Shown: positions 1 to 10,103 of the stretch, one piece after another | Layout: each line of letters begins with the position of its first letter | Position numbering within the stretch: position 1 is the stretch's first letter | Assembly (NCBI GenBank): GCA_037976565.1 | Contig: CP137668.1 | Span: forward strand, 28,127,113 to 28,191,112 | Reading direction: 5' to 3' | Length of the DNA stretch: 64,000 bases | DNA from: Mesocentrotus franciscanus | Lineage: Eukaryota; Echinodermata; Echinoidea; Camarodonta; Strongylocentrotidae | The notes under the pieces: generated by a model | What the model was told of the DNA's origin: nothing | Database searches by the model: none | The model's input: only the letters and a program-made list of their open reading frames with translations | Translations under genes and position numbers: made by a program

Positions 1-1672
1 CCTTCTTCTAACCCCCACATCACCCCTCTCCTATCACTTGGCTCATGTCGGAATCCTAACATGCGATAACGATGAACCGCTGTGATTTGCCACAAACCTT
101 TAATCAATCAATTTGTTTCAACTTTACGTCTCATCCTAACACCCCATAATGCCCCTGTAATTCACCATGAGCGATGGCGTTGGGACCTCCAGATGACATC
201 GAAATAATACCTCTCCCGAGCACTGGTCCCAACACGCGAGATTTGGGGTAATTGCTTCTCACCCTTCGCGCTCCATTTGAACAACCACCACGCCCATCAC
301 AGTCCCACACTATTCATATTCTCGTGGGATAATTTATACTTTTACCCATCGTGTGGTATCATTCAAAGGTGTTAACACGCTCGCGCTTAGCTTTGTGAAT
401 GACTCTTCTGATCAGCTCTGACACAAGGAACGCGTGTCAATTCGAAAAAGTTTGAGGGTGTTAACGCCCATGTAGTTATGGTTTCCATGATCCATTAGAT
501 ATTTCACTTGTTTCATCGGAGTTTCTCTGATATTTGTATGATAGGCCTACATGCTCCGGACCTCCGGTGATAATTCATCCGCAGTCAGTTCCTTACACTT
601 ACCGAATCCTTGACTTCAGCACTGGACCCAACTCTATACTTAACACTTACCCTAACCCTAAATCTGCCATTAAACCCAGACATAGCCTTCATCTTAACCA
701 TATATCTTTGACAAAATAAAGCACGCGGAAACTGTCGGCGGAGCGAACGTCGCATCATCTCTCTGATTTTGGTTGATACATCGTGAGAAAAACATGATTT
801 CTTTTCTTTTCTAAAGAGGAATAAAAAGCAAAATGAGAGTAGAAAGCTTGTCCTTTTGGTCTTCCTGCATGCGCGGCTTTCACAGTATTTTCAAGGTATT
901 ACAAAAAATGAAAAGCAATGCTCCTTGCGCACAAGGCGTCATTACAATTGCAGCTAATCAAGCCTATGAATGCAATTAAAGGGAATTTTGGTAACATTGT
1001 TCAGATGAGAGAAAATGGTGCTAAGGTGCTGACTTCAATGCTAGATGTAAAATTAAAGATAATCTGAAAGTTTGAGTGAAAACAGACCATTATTAACGAT
1101 AAAAATTGGAAAACTGATCTGATCGATTCCTTAATTCTCCCAACTATATTATTACAATTTAATTACATTTTAGGTGAATGTAAATCGTAACAAAGCTATG
1201 AATTGACTTTATATATCATTCCAGACATTTAAGTGTTGAAAGATTTTTTAAATTCTGTCTTATGTCTTATTTTCATGGAAAAACGGTTGGGAAAATTCCA
1301 AAATGGTTGGGAGAATTTACTGTTAGAAGGTGTTGACCAGTGACGCCTTTAAAAAATATATATATATCTTTGTGATTTGAGAATTTTTTCAGGATTTTGC
1401 ATGCTAGAGGGTTAGTACAGTAAAAGGAATATAATAAGTAACATTTCATACACAAATTACGCATGTTTTCATGAACCTTCAACAATGTTACCGAGTCACT
1501 TTAACCCACAAGCCAGTATTTCGACGCAATGTATTCAATGTTCACATTACAATCAGTTTTAGCACGATGTTACCCTCAGATGGCGCGTCAAAGACACCAG
1601 CCGTTACGGACACAGTCTTAGGTCAGACAAGACAGTGACGCATCGTGCGGAACAAGTCAAATGTTGGATAAC
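1..1672. other. Intergenic or intronic sequence, no gene seen
   Basis: I see no coding exon, RNA gene or long repeat here except the CCCTAA-type repeat described separately at about 590-740. The two open frames of 60-70 codons have no recognisable motif and no splice context. Confidence 0.6.
590..740 (+). repeat. Dispersed CCCTAA-containing repeat, copy 1
   Basis: The segment shares an ordered set of landmarks with 18820-18915 and 37875-38060: a TTACCCTAACCCTAAA-type stretch, then an ATATNTTTGACNAAATAAAGC block, then GC-richer sequence. That order in three separate places indicates a dispersed repeat family rather than chance telomere-like sequence. Its class is unknown; I see no coding capacity and no clear terminal repeat in this copy. 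Confidence 0.5.
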
Positions 1673-2157
1673 TTAAAGGGGAAGTCCACCCTGATATCAA
1701 TTTGGTTTAAATACAAGCAGAAAAAATGAGAGAAACTTATCAGTTAAAGTTTGAGCAATATCCGATTAGAAATAGGAAGATTATGAATTTTTGAAGTTGC
1801 CATCAGTGAAACACAAATCGGCAACACTGTGACGTATCTTGCGAGCTCCTCTCCAATTTGCTCTGTACAGAAAGTTTAATAAACTTTCATTTTCTTATTA
1901 TTGATGACGGAATAGATTTGTTTCATATTAGGGATGTATAAAAACATAGTTGCAATAATTATAAAGATTTTTTAAAAATTTGTAGTGCAGGGCAAATGCA
2001 AGGGGAGCTTGCAAGCTACGTCACAGGGTTGCCAATTTATATTTGATTGATCGCACCTTCAAAAATGTATAACTTTCTTATATTTAATCTTTTTTTCTTT
2101 TCTTTTTTGCTCAAGCTTTCACTGAGCTGTTTCTCTCATGTTCTTTGTTTTTAAAAT
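1673..2157. mobile_element. Foldback MITE-like element, TTAAAGGGGAAGTCCACC family
   Basis: The left end reads TTAAAGGGGAAGTCCACC. The two halves are diverged inverted copies: the left half (about 1700-1850) contains ATGAGAGAAAC, a GTTTGAGCAA-like block, GGCAACACTGTGACGTA and GCGAGCTCC, and the right half (about 1985-2155) holds the reverse complements in mirrored order. The right terminus lacks the GTGGACTT block and appears eroded. A related fragment at 44607-44861 keeps that right end. TTAA at the end is compatible with a piggyBac-type target, which is an inference. No transposase is encoded. Confidence 0.65.
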
Positions 2158-2677
2158 GAAAGTGGCCATGATGGCGTTGCAAGATGGCTGCTTTTACACA
2201 ACTTGAACATGAACCGAGCCTGCAACCCAATCCGATGATTGTTGTAAACCAATTCTCCAGAAATAAACCACCTATTCTTATTCACCAAGGAGAAAGGAAA
2301 TATATCCATCGAACTTCTCTCTGTTTGATATGAAGAGCAGATATATACAAAGCTAGAACATGATGACAATGGTGTACTTGTTTGATTATTGTTTTTCTTT
2401 AAGGATTGTAGGATGGAGAAAAAAGGTGGGAAAAGTCAGTGAACTTCAGACCAATAAGAGTTTACACGTTTAAAGCGATCAAATTTAACCTTCCTACCGT
2501 ATTGTCCGTTTTTGTGCGAGGCGTTCTTGTTTTTTTTTTTTTGACGGCCTGCTGTGCGTTTGAAACAAAATTGATTTGTCCAGAATGAAGATTGATTGCA
2601 ATTATTTTATTTTGATATGCATCGAATTGGAATGGAGGTTACCTTATATACTAATTATCATTAGCATACTCGTAATC

Positions 2678-2882
2678 ATCATCATGGTTTCGTCGTCGCC
2701 GTCATTGTCACCATCAGCAGCATCTGCATCTCGTCATAATCATCATCATCATCAATGTCGCAGACGTCGTCGCCATCAGCTTTAGCATTTTTATCATCAT
2801 CATTTTAATTGTAATTACATCATCGTCGTTATCATTTTCATTATCGTTATCCAGTCACCATCAACATCATCGTTGTCGTCGT
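2678..2882. repeat. Degenerate ATC/GTC trinucleotide repeat
   Basis: The sequence is dominated by ATC, GTC and CGTCGT triplets and continues as TCGTCGTTGTC after 3119, so the hAT-type MITE at 2883-3119 inserted into this older microsatellite. Frames here translate as low-complexity Ser/Arg/His or Asp/Met runs and are not genes. Confidence 0.75.
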
Positions 2883-3119
2883 CAGGGGCGGATCCAGCCG
2901 GCGGAAAGGGAGGGGGCCTAAAAAGGGGCCCACTTCGTGCGAAAATTTGAAAATCGTGCCGGTCGATTTTTCGCTCAGTGGGGGGGGGGTAGTGAGCAAA
3001 AAAATTAATTTTGGCACCCGAAAAAGGGTAATATTTTTTCCACCGCCACCCCTTGGGCGCCAGGGGTAGTGAGCACAATTTTTTTTTGTCACCCGGCCCC
3101 CCCCCTGGATCCGCCACTG
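2883..3119. mobile_element. 237-bp hAT-type MITE with perfect 8-bp target duplication
   Basis: The left terminus is CAGGGGCGGATCCAG (2883-2897). The right terminus is CTGGATCCGCCACTG (3105-3119), whose reverse complement differs from the left at one base. GTCGTCGT precedes the element at 2875-2882 and follows it at 3120-3127. An 8-bp duplication with CAG...CTG ends is characteristic of hAT transposons. The interior has poly-G and poly-T tracts and two related TAGTGAGCA blocks. It encodes no transposase, so it is non-autonomous. Open frames of 81-100 codons crossing it on the minus strand are artefacts of the repeat. One caution is that the duplication lies in a GTC-rich microsatellite, though the phase is exact. 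Confidence 0.85.
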
Positions 3120-3306
3120 GTCGTCGTTGTCAGTGGACCTAATACTACCATCCTCACCACTCTCGTCACCACCAATATGAAAATGGTGAAATAAGTGCGG
3201 TGTACTAACTATAAAGGCTTCATAATTTTGATTGGATGCTTTTTTCTTTTCAAGTGTTGAAGATACAAAAAAAGAGAAAGGAGCGAGACATATGGAGATG
3301 AGTAAA

Positions 3307-3343
3307 GGGAGAGGGAGAGAGAGAGAGAGAAAGAGAGAGAGAT

Positions 3344-3374
<31 letters not shown>
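3307..3374. repeat. (GA)n microsatellite
   Basis: Near-continuous GAGAGA with a few A interruptions. The minus-strand frame reads as alternating Leu/Ser and is not coding. Confidence 0.9.
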
Positions 3375-3379
<5 letters not shown>

Positions 3380-3380
<1 letters not shown>

Positions 3381-5073
3381 TGTCGGTGAGATGAGATGAG
3401 AAGAGGAAGGGTACGAATGATGATAAGGAGTTGGAAAGAATCAGGACTTGGAAAGAAAGAAACCCTAAGAAGTCAAAGAAAATGCTTGAATACAAAATTT
3501 GGCGTTCGAAAACTCCGGCTAGCATGGGTATGTTGCCTTATAAAATGTATCACTTCGTGGGTTTCCGTTGCCATGGTAACGACAAAACATTTCATGCGTA
3601 AAGGAATGAGACTTCAGCTTTCAGGTGACGTCTTGAAATCGTTATGGCCCTTGACGCAAACTTACATTTCCTTTCTTCATCATCGTCATCTTCTAGCTGT
3701 TCCCCTTGTTATTTGTAACAATTCTTTCTTATAAATTACATCAGTTTTCCCTTCTTCCTTTATTCACGTTTTCGTTTATTTTTCAGTTTCAAAATCTCTT
3801 CTTCTTTCCATTGCTTTCGCAATCGCAAAAACAATTGCCATTACCACGATAGTACTACTTTCGAAAAATAAAAATAAAAGGCATTTCAATAGCCTTGTGC
3901 GTCACCCATTGAAATGGGCATACAATCATGACAATGGCGTATTACGTAATCCGAACATGATTTCAATGGGACATACAATAAGTTGGAATTGCACGTGAGT
4001 TGATTTTTCGAAAACAAATTGCGATCGTCTTCATTGAAAACATCGAATTGGACTGAGCTTTTTAATAGGTTCCTCACATTTCACCCTGTATAACCTACTA
4101 TTCAATACAATTAATTTCGACGTCTTTACAAAGAATTGATTATATAATGTGATACTTTTAGTATATTTCATATTATGTTCTAATTTTGTCAATTATGTGA
4201 ATTCTATTTTTTGAAATGTGAAACAAAAATAAACTTGAAATGCCCCTTTACTATCAGTACGTGGCGTAGTCCCTCTTTAAAAGCCCATATGAAAATAAAT
4301 TCAGGGTCCTACAGAAAAAAATAGATATCTGTATATAACTCCTGTCCCCAAAACCATAGTAAAGTGCCCCTTCCCCAACCCCATCATAATCTATAGTACA
4401 CTGCCACCTCAATGATGTCAATACAGACATGATGGTTACAAAAAGGTAAGTCAGCCTCACTAACATTTTCTACAAAGAAGGTCACATTTTCGATCAAATA
4501 CCTCCATTAGATGAATATGTAGTGATTCTATTTCTATCAATAACAGCTTTTGATTCGATCGCTCACGACGTCAATCGTTTTTGTGAATGTTTGAAACGTT
4601 CACTATTATACTCCCCTTAATGTAAGCATTTCTTGAGCTTCATCTTCCCAGGGCCTAGCCCCATGGTAAAAGATTGAAAATCCATTTAATAGTGGGACCG
4701 CCTTAGTTGCAACCTAAATAGTAGTGATCTGTCCCCTACGAGCATTTAGCATCGCTTTTCTTTTCCCCCCAGAGTGGTCATAATTGTTTAGAAAAGAAAA
4801 AAAAAGAAAAATGGGAGGCTAAATTTCTTTCAGACATTGGGTGACATTTGGGTGACAGTAGTTCTCAGCCATTTTGTGTTTTCTTTCTCTGGGCAAGGAT
4901 GCTGACCATATCGGTCTTAATTTCATCCTGATTTCCATAGCTTAATAGAGTGATAAAATGCATTATTGACACATCTTTACTATTCTTCTCACGATCATAG
5001 ATTTTATATTCAGTCTGACCTTCACAGTCATGTGCTATAAAACACCGTATGAATAAAAGTCGCGTCAAATGTC
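3380..5073. other. No gene or clear repeat recognised
   Basis: AT-rich unique-looking sequence. The frame from 3396 to 3734 (112 codons, plus) starts in the tail of the GA repeat and has no recognisable domain. The other frames are 63-70 codons and featureless. Confidence 0.5.
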
Positions 5074-5230
5074 ATAATTATAATATATTGACTGGGCTTG
5101 AGGGGTATATCATAAATATTGACCAACCTAAGATCATATTGCCCCGAGTCGAAAGACGAGGGCAATATGGTCTTAGCGCGGTCAATATTTATGATGTACC
5201 CCGAAAGAAGCCAAGTCAATATAATTATTA
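5074..5230. mobile_element. Foldback (hairpin) MITE
   Basis: Two arms of about 75 bases are inverted copies meeting near 5153. The left arm runs ATATTGACTGGGCTTGAGGGG, ATCATAAATATTGACC, AAGATCATATTGCCC; the right arm is its complement, GGGCAATATGGTCTT, GGTCAATATTTATGAT, CCCC, GCCAAGTCAATAT. It would extrude a long hairpin. It belongs with the neighbouring hairpins that carry a TATTGCCC motif (6228-6452). The overlapping frames on both strands are the same palindrome read twice. Confidence 0.75.
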
Positions 5231-5879
5231 TTACCTATCGAATGATATACAAATTTGGTATCAAGCATGATTACTCACCATGTATGCATGTATTTCCCCA
5301 CTCTTGTCCAGAGATGAAAATGTCATTGTGACGTAAATTGTTACCGCGCATAGACTTTAACGCCTACACAATATTGCGCGTATGCACTTTAATAAATGCG
5401 CACTGACAAGAAAGAGTGGAATATGGCTGATTATATACCTCACTTAAGAAATCCAGCCATCTGATTGGTCGAAATTGCAGTCGTTGTTTTAACTATTCCC
5501 GAAAATAAACGAAAAATGCCAAAGCCATGTAATAGTTAAAAAAAATAGTTTAAAAATCCCGGCAAAATTCCAGTTACCGGAAATTAGTTCAGTCTTGCTG
5601 AGCACGGACACCTTACATTAATTTTTTTTGTGCGATAATTTCATAGTCGCTACATTTTAGGTCTTTTAATTGCTTGAAAATTTCAGTCACGTCATTTTGC
5701 TAGCAAAGATTAACAGACTCGACAGTGTCTCAGATTTTCTGTGATGTTTTAACCAATCTTTACTCAATAAAAGGCTAATTAAGGTAAGAATTCTTGGTAG
5801 ATTATTGTGATAATTCGTACGGTCGGTGAAAAGTCATAGCGACTGCTTTAATACTCGCGCACTGGCTGTTTCTATCCCC

Positions 5880-5921
5880 TCACCCTCGGCGCGCCGCCCG
5901 CACAGGCGCGCCTCGGGGTGA
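5880..5921. repeat. GC-rich inverted repeat with nested GGCGCGCC
   Basis: TCACCCTCGGCGCGCC at 5880-5895 faces GGCGCGCCTCGGGGTGA at 5905-5921 across a nine-base loop. The flanking GACTGCTTTAATACTCG resembles the arm of the hairpin at 6228-6388, so this may be the core of a diverged relative with one eroded arm. Confidence 0.65.
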
Positions 5922-5939
5922 TGGCAGGATTCAACTGAC

Positions 5940-6227
5940 AACTAGACTAGGTCTAGGTCTAGGTCTATCTCTTGAGCGTATAATAAAAACAGCTAGTCCT
6001 CTCGTAGCAATCGATCACTATAACTATATTTTAGATTCGGACTTTAGCGTCATTTCCTCAATTGTAACAAGGTAGATATCATCAAGCATGAAGATTTTTC
6101 CAACTCGACGAGAGTTTTTAAGTGTTTTTCAGCAATGCCTAAACAGGAAGGAAAGGGAGTTGTGACTCACAAACCAGTCCTGTTCTACCAGTTGATTGGT
6201 AATTTGACTCTTTTTTCGGCATATAAA
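5940..6227. other. No gene seen between hairpin elements
   Basis: Contains a short TAGGTC triplication near 5947-5965 and otherwise nothing I recognise. Confidence 0.5.
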
Positions 6228-6388
6228 GTATTAATGACTGCTTTAATATTCGAGAAATAGTTGTTTTTATACGCTCGGGAAGTTACAATTGGGCTATTGC
6301 CCTCGGCATGCCTCGGGCAATAGCACAATTGTATCCTTCCCTCGAGCGAATAAAAACAACTATTTCTCTCAAAGCAGTCATTAATACT
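6228..6388. mobile_element. Long hairpin (foldback) element with 80-bp arms
   Basis: AGTATTAATGACTGCTTTAA at the left is mirrored by AAAGCAGTCATTAATACT at the right. The arms pair through AAATAGTTGTTTTTAT, CTCGGGAAG and CAATTGGGCTATTGCC to a GGCATGCC centre near 6308. Mismatches are few, so the palindrome looks young or maintained. The 64-codon frame over the right half is not a gene. Confidence 0.8.
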
Positions 6389-6390
6389 AT

Positions 6391-6452
6391 AATATTGCCC
6401 TCTGATTCAGTAGTACAGGGGTCTACGGGGAAAACCCGGAAGAGGGCAATAT
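6391..6452. repeat. Inverted repeat abutting the hairpin element
   Basis: AATATTGCCCTCT at 6391 faces AGAGGGCAATAT ending at 6452, with a CCCGG-containing loop. It shares ATATTGCCC with the foldback at 5074-5230, which suggests one family of hairpins repeatedly inserted in this 1.4-kb stretch. Confidence 0.6.
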
Positions 6453-7078
6453 GGCAAATATTGCCCGCTCCGGTTTCGTATTCGGAGCAGCGTACAAAAT
6501 AAGACTTTATATTTAGCAGCTAAAATGCCTTGTATAGGTAATAATCAATTATATATCCTGCCACCTATTATGTGGTATTAACATCGTTGCAAAGTGTACC
6601 CTACAAAGACAGCGATTGAAATCAATCAGTGTTACGATAGTAGTTAGTTATTTGTTAACTTGTCAGCAAATGATCGGAGGGTATTCCCACTAGCAAAGGC
6701 GAGGGATCTCATAGGCACAATGTATAGATAATCAAATTCGATATAGTTTTCGGATTTCGAACATTCGGAGCTATAGGAAAGCGATGTAAGGGGCACGGGC
6801 GAGAACATTCTGCTGGAAAAGACTGTATGTATAGGCGTACGATATTGGGGTCCATGCATCAACTTTCCATTTTTTGCATTTTGCGAAGGAGCGAAGCGAA
6901 GGAGCGACAAAAAAACCCCACTAAATAAGAGGGAAAAGGATAGTTTGTCGTTAATATATATCAGATAATATAAAATGATGACTGCCTGAATATTGATGAA
7001 TTCAACTTTTCTAGGGGATGGGGTGGGGGTGCTCAGCCCCTTTAGCCCCCGCCTCGTACACCAATGAGCATATGACGT

Positions 7079-7146
7079 CACATAATAATAATAATAATAA
7101 CGTTTCTTATAAAGCGCTTACCACCGAAGTCTCTAAGCGCTATAAT
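7079..7146. repeat. (ATA)n plus GCGCTTA...TAAGCGC repeat
   Basis: Short (ATA)n leads into AAAGCGCTTACC...TCTCTAAGCGCTATAA, a small stem with GCGCTTA/TAAGCGC arms. The structure looks like part of a dispersed repeat, but I see no second full copy in the window. Confidence 0.4.
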
Positions 7147-7469
7147 ACACAGAATAGACTGATAAACAATTACATATTTCCATTCTGCTTAATAAATGTG
7201 TTAATCTTTTTCATGAGTTTTTTTCTGGGGCTGTCATATTATCAAGCAAACTGCTTACAATGACAGTCCTTCTTCCGCAAATATTTTTATAATATTTTAT
7301 AATGTTTGAGGAAATTTAGTATCTATGACAGTTTATCATTTCGTTTTTGAAAATATCAATTTTTATATACATATATTTGGTTATTTATGATTCATTGTCC
7401 AAAAGATACTAAATGTCTTATTGTACTTCATATTATTATTGTTATCGAAAAACTGTGTACTTACATGAG

Positions 7470-7760
7470 TGCAGAAGAAAATCAAATCAAATCAAATCAA
7501 AATATTAAACAAAACATAAAAGTGCAAATAAACCTACAAATTACAATACATATGAAATACACATCAATGTGAACAGAGTAAGTGAATTGGTTAAGAGTTT
7601 TTCATTTTTTACATTTAAAGGTAGTTTGTTCCAAAGTTCAGCAGAAGCTTTGGAAAAAGAGCAATGGCCGCCATAAGAAAGTGTTGATACAGAAGTAGAC
7701 ATGAGGTTTATTGAGAAGATGACCGAAGATTACGTGAGGGTTTGTATTTATGGATTCATC
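7470..7760 (-). pseudogene. Decayed non-LTR retrotransposon, reverse transcriptase C-terminus and 3' tail
   Basis: Read on the minus strand, one frame gives SYGGHCSFSKASAELWNKLP and continues to a stop at 7541-7543. An adjacent frame just upstream gives RNLRSSS. The order R-N-L-R-S-S, then Y-G-x-x-x-F-S-x-A-x-x-L-W-N-x-L-P, is the usual C-terminal signature of jockey/CR1/RTE-like reverse transcriptases. The frame change and an in-frame stop between the two blocks show it is broken. Beyond the stop on the minus strand are (TTGAT)n repeats near 7480-7500, as expected for a LINE 3' tail. Nothing upstream (above about 7760) is recognisable as the polymerase core, so the copy is probably 5'-truncated. 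Clade is uncertain. Confidence 0.65.
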
Positions 7761-8590
7761 AATTCTTTCAAAATGGCATCGCACCTAGCATGTTACATAA
7801 TCGTACACTTTGAACTTTGCACAAATTTCTTCAATCAAATTGAAGTTTATTGGTGGCGTTATCAAATAAGCTAGATACCTGTTATGTAAGTTAAGAGTGG
7901 TTTGCTAAACAGAATATCAACCATTCCGTATGCCAACTTTGTCTTTGAATAATCAACTGTCGATTGAGTACCTAGTTCTGTTAAGACAGAGTCCTTTCGT
8001 GTGTTATGTCAAATCCAGTTTCGTTTTATCCTTCTGTCCCCTCCCCCTCTTTAAAGCCTATTTTCACTAAAATGTCAGATTGTTTGTTTCTTTCATACTT
8101 GCCCATACAGGGACGAATGTCTCGCTGACTATGTCACATCAACCAAAGATTATCCTCATTTCTAAACCACTCCTTGTGCCAGTTTTGTCCAACCAAGTCC
8201 TGTTTCACAAGAATACGTTAGCAAACAATGGTTCTTCATCTCACCGACTTCCTTTTCAGAAGACTTTTCATGTTTTGATACTTATTTTCAAAACATTATT
8301 CACATGGCTTAAAATCGTAGGACCGCCTCAAGATAACGTCCTTGCCCACACACCCTTCCTATCACCCTTTTATGGTTGAAGATGACATTACCTCCTTCAT
8401 GTGACGTAATAATTGCATTGGATTGATATACAAGGCAATTGATGATTTGTGAGAATTTTTGCACGGAATGTTGTGACTAGTAGATTCAGTACAGGTATAA
8501 GTAAGCCAAAAACAACATAATATATGCCAGTTTTCAATTGATTTGGTTGATAAAAATGGCTCCACTACCGGAGTATTAAATAATTTGGTG
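7761..8590. other. No gene recognised
   Basis: Possibly older LINE-derived sequence next to the reverse-transcriptase remnant, but no motif is readable. The 99-codon frame at 8080-8379 has no recognisable domain and no codon or splice support. Confidence 0.45.
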
Positions 8591-8745
8591 TTAAAGGTAC
8601 TATGTCCCATTGGCAGGCCAACAAAATGAAAAGGTTAAATTCCAATGGCATTTGAAAGATAATACTGATTTAGAACTTCCTTCAAAACGAAAGGGCTGGA
8701 AAATGTCTTTTTGTGGGAAAATAACGACGATTAGTTGTCGAATCG

Positions 8746-8771
8746 ACATAAGTGATTGCAATCACTTATGT
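8746..8771. repeat. Perfect 26-bp palindrome
   Basis: ACATAAGTGATTG is followed directly by its exact reverse complement, with TGCA at the centre. The paralogous MITE at 39815-40352 lacks the palindrome at the matching place, so it arose or was lost in one lineage. Confidence 0.9.
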
Positions 8772-9041
8772 AAATAGTCTGATTTTCAGACCCTTGTACC
8801 GAATTGGCGTTTGTTTTGTGCTGCGCAAAGATTCAATCAGTTTAATTTTGGCCATTACAAGAAGTGGGTTATTGATGTAGACAAATGCTGCATGTACCTG
8901 TTACAGCTCATTTTATGTATTTTTATTACCAAAGACAAAAAGAAGTCAGTCAGTCACTCGATAGGGTCTGTCGGTCTGACAGTGAAGTCTAGAAAGTAAA
9001 CGGGTTTCCGTGCATAATTTGAATAGTAGGACGTTGCTAAA

Positions 9042-9744
9042 GCTACAGTCCCATATACGTCCCGGACCGTCCCGGACCATCCCGGACCCCATCCGGGGTG
9101 ATCCGGGATTCGGTCCGTGTTGACACCGTGTTGGCACCGGGGTGGTCCTGGATGGTCCTGGATGGTCCTGGGCGGTCGGGAGTCGACCCCGGATGTTTTT
9201 GACGGTCAAAAACTGCCGGGGTGGTCCGGGACGGTCCGGGACAATAGTTTGATCCGGGGTGATCCGTGTAGCCACCGTGCTGGGTCCGGGGTCATCCGTA
9301 GTGGCGCCGGGGCGGTCCGTGTTGATCCGTGGCAGTCCGGGAGTGAGTTATTGACCCCGGATCACCCCGGCGCCCCTACGGATCACCCCGGACCCAGCAC
9401 GGTGGCTATCCGTGTTGGCACCGGGGCGTTCCGGGATGATCCGTGTTGGCACCGGGATGGTCCGGTGTCATCCGTGTTGGCACCGTGTTGGCACCGGGGT
9501 GGTCCGGGACGGTCCGTGGCGGCTCCGTGCTGGGTCTGGAATGATCTGTACTGCTGCCGGGGCTATGCCCGGACGGTCCGGGGCGGTCCGTAGTGGTACC
9601 GTGTTGGGTCCGGGGAGACGGTCGGCGGTTGCGATTTTTGAACAAAACATCCCGGACCATCCCGGATCACCCCAGACCATGGTCCGGGATGGTCCGGAGT
9701 GGTCCGTGCTCGTCCGTGCTGGTCCGGCTTTATATGGGACTGGG
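9042..9744. mobile_element. GTCCGG-minisatellite foldback element nested in a MITE
   Basis: The ends are inverted repeats: CAGTCCCATATA at 9046-9057 and TATATGGGACTG at 9731-9742. Between them is about 670 bases of degenerate short tandem repeat (GGTCCGGGAC, GGTCCGTG, GTGTTGGCACCGGG), with some stretches on one strand and others as the complement (CCCGGACC, GGATCACCCCGG), so the interior can fold on itself. The related MITE at 39815-40352 lacks it and reads straight through the junction. GCTAAA before and GCTTAA after may be an imperfect target duplication. Base composition is far more GC-rich than its surroundings. The structure recalls sea-urchin TU foldback elements. Overlapping frames (up to 158 codons) on both strands are repeat translation. 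Confidence 0.8.
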
Positions 9745-9891
9745 GCTTAACGTTTAAATTTCACAGATAGGACATGCAATGTTCTACAGAATTTGATGTT
9801 GGCTGCAAAAGGGACATGGTATCTTTAAGAGGTGAAAATATGTTATGGCACGAGGGGCCTCTTCGGTTATCTGACATAAATAATGCTACAG

Positions 9892-9894
<3 letters not shown>

Positions 9895-9927
<33 letters not shown>

Positions 9928-10092
9928 TTTTACAGACGTGTATCAATCAGATAGGATTATTTACGTCTGGGGACCGACCTTTAACGTCACCATCCGAAAG
10001 ACGTGACTCAGTTTCGAACCTGCGTCCTCGGCTGAATCAGTTTGTAACTTCCACTGTTAGCTGGATTACAGGCGCACGCCACAACGCCTAGT
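9895..10092 (-). mobile_element. Intact SINE with 7SL/Alu-like Pol III head and (AC)n tail
   Basis: On the minus strand the element begins near 10092 with GGCGTTGTGGCG, then an A-box-like TGGCGTGCGCC (10071-10081) continuing as TGTAATCCAGCT, a B box GGTTCGAAACT (10010-10020), and ends in an (AC)n tract (about 9895-9924). A perfect 11-base duplication, TGCTACAGCTG, flanks it at 9884-9894 and 10093-10103, which proves retroposition. TGGCGTGCGCCTGTAATCC strongly resembles the start of 7SL RNA and Alu. The segment between the boxes matches less well, so a tRNA-derived head that converged by chance remains possible. The 105-codon plus frame crossing it is not a gene. Confidence 0.8.
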
Positions 10093-10103
10093 TGCTACAG
10101 CTG

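Larger units (their letters stand above)
8591..9828. mobile_element. TTAA-flanked MITE, copy 1, interrupted by a foldback element
   Basis: The left end is TTAAAGGTACTATGTCCC (8591-8608) and the right end is GGGACATGGTATCTTTAA (9811-9828), terminal inverted repeats with one mismatch. Without the nested 9042-9744 insertion the copy is about 535 bases. It aligns end to end, inverted, with 39815-40352 (CTTGTAATGGCC / GGCCATTACAAG, the GCGCAAAGATTCAATCAG block, the CAGTCACT block and CGTTTAAATTTCAC). Flanking sequences differ, so the two are independent insertions. TTAA at both ends suggests piggyBac-type target choice, an inference. No transposase frame is present. Confidence 0.8.

Noticed and set aside
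9117..9750. Overlapping Gly/Arg/Pro-rich frames of up to 158 codons
   Set aside because: They lie within the GTCCGG foldback element; both strands are open because the repeat lacks stops.
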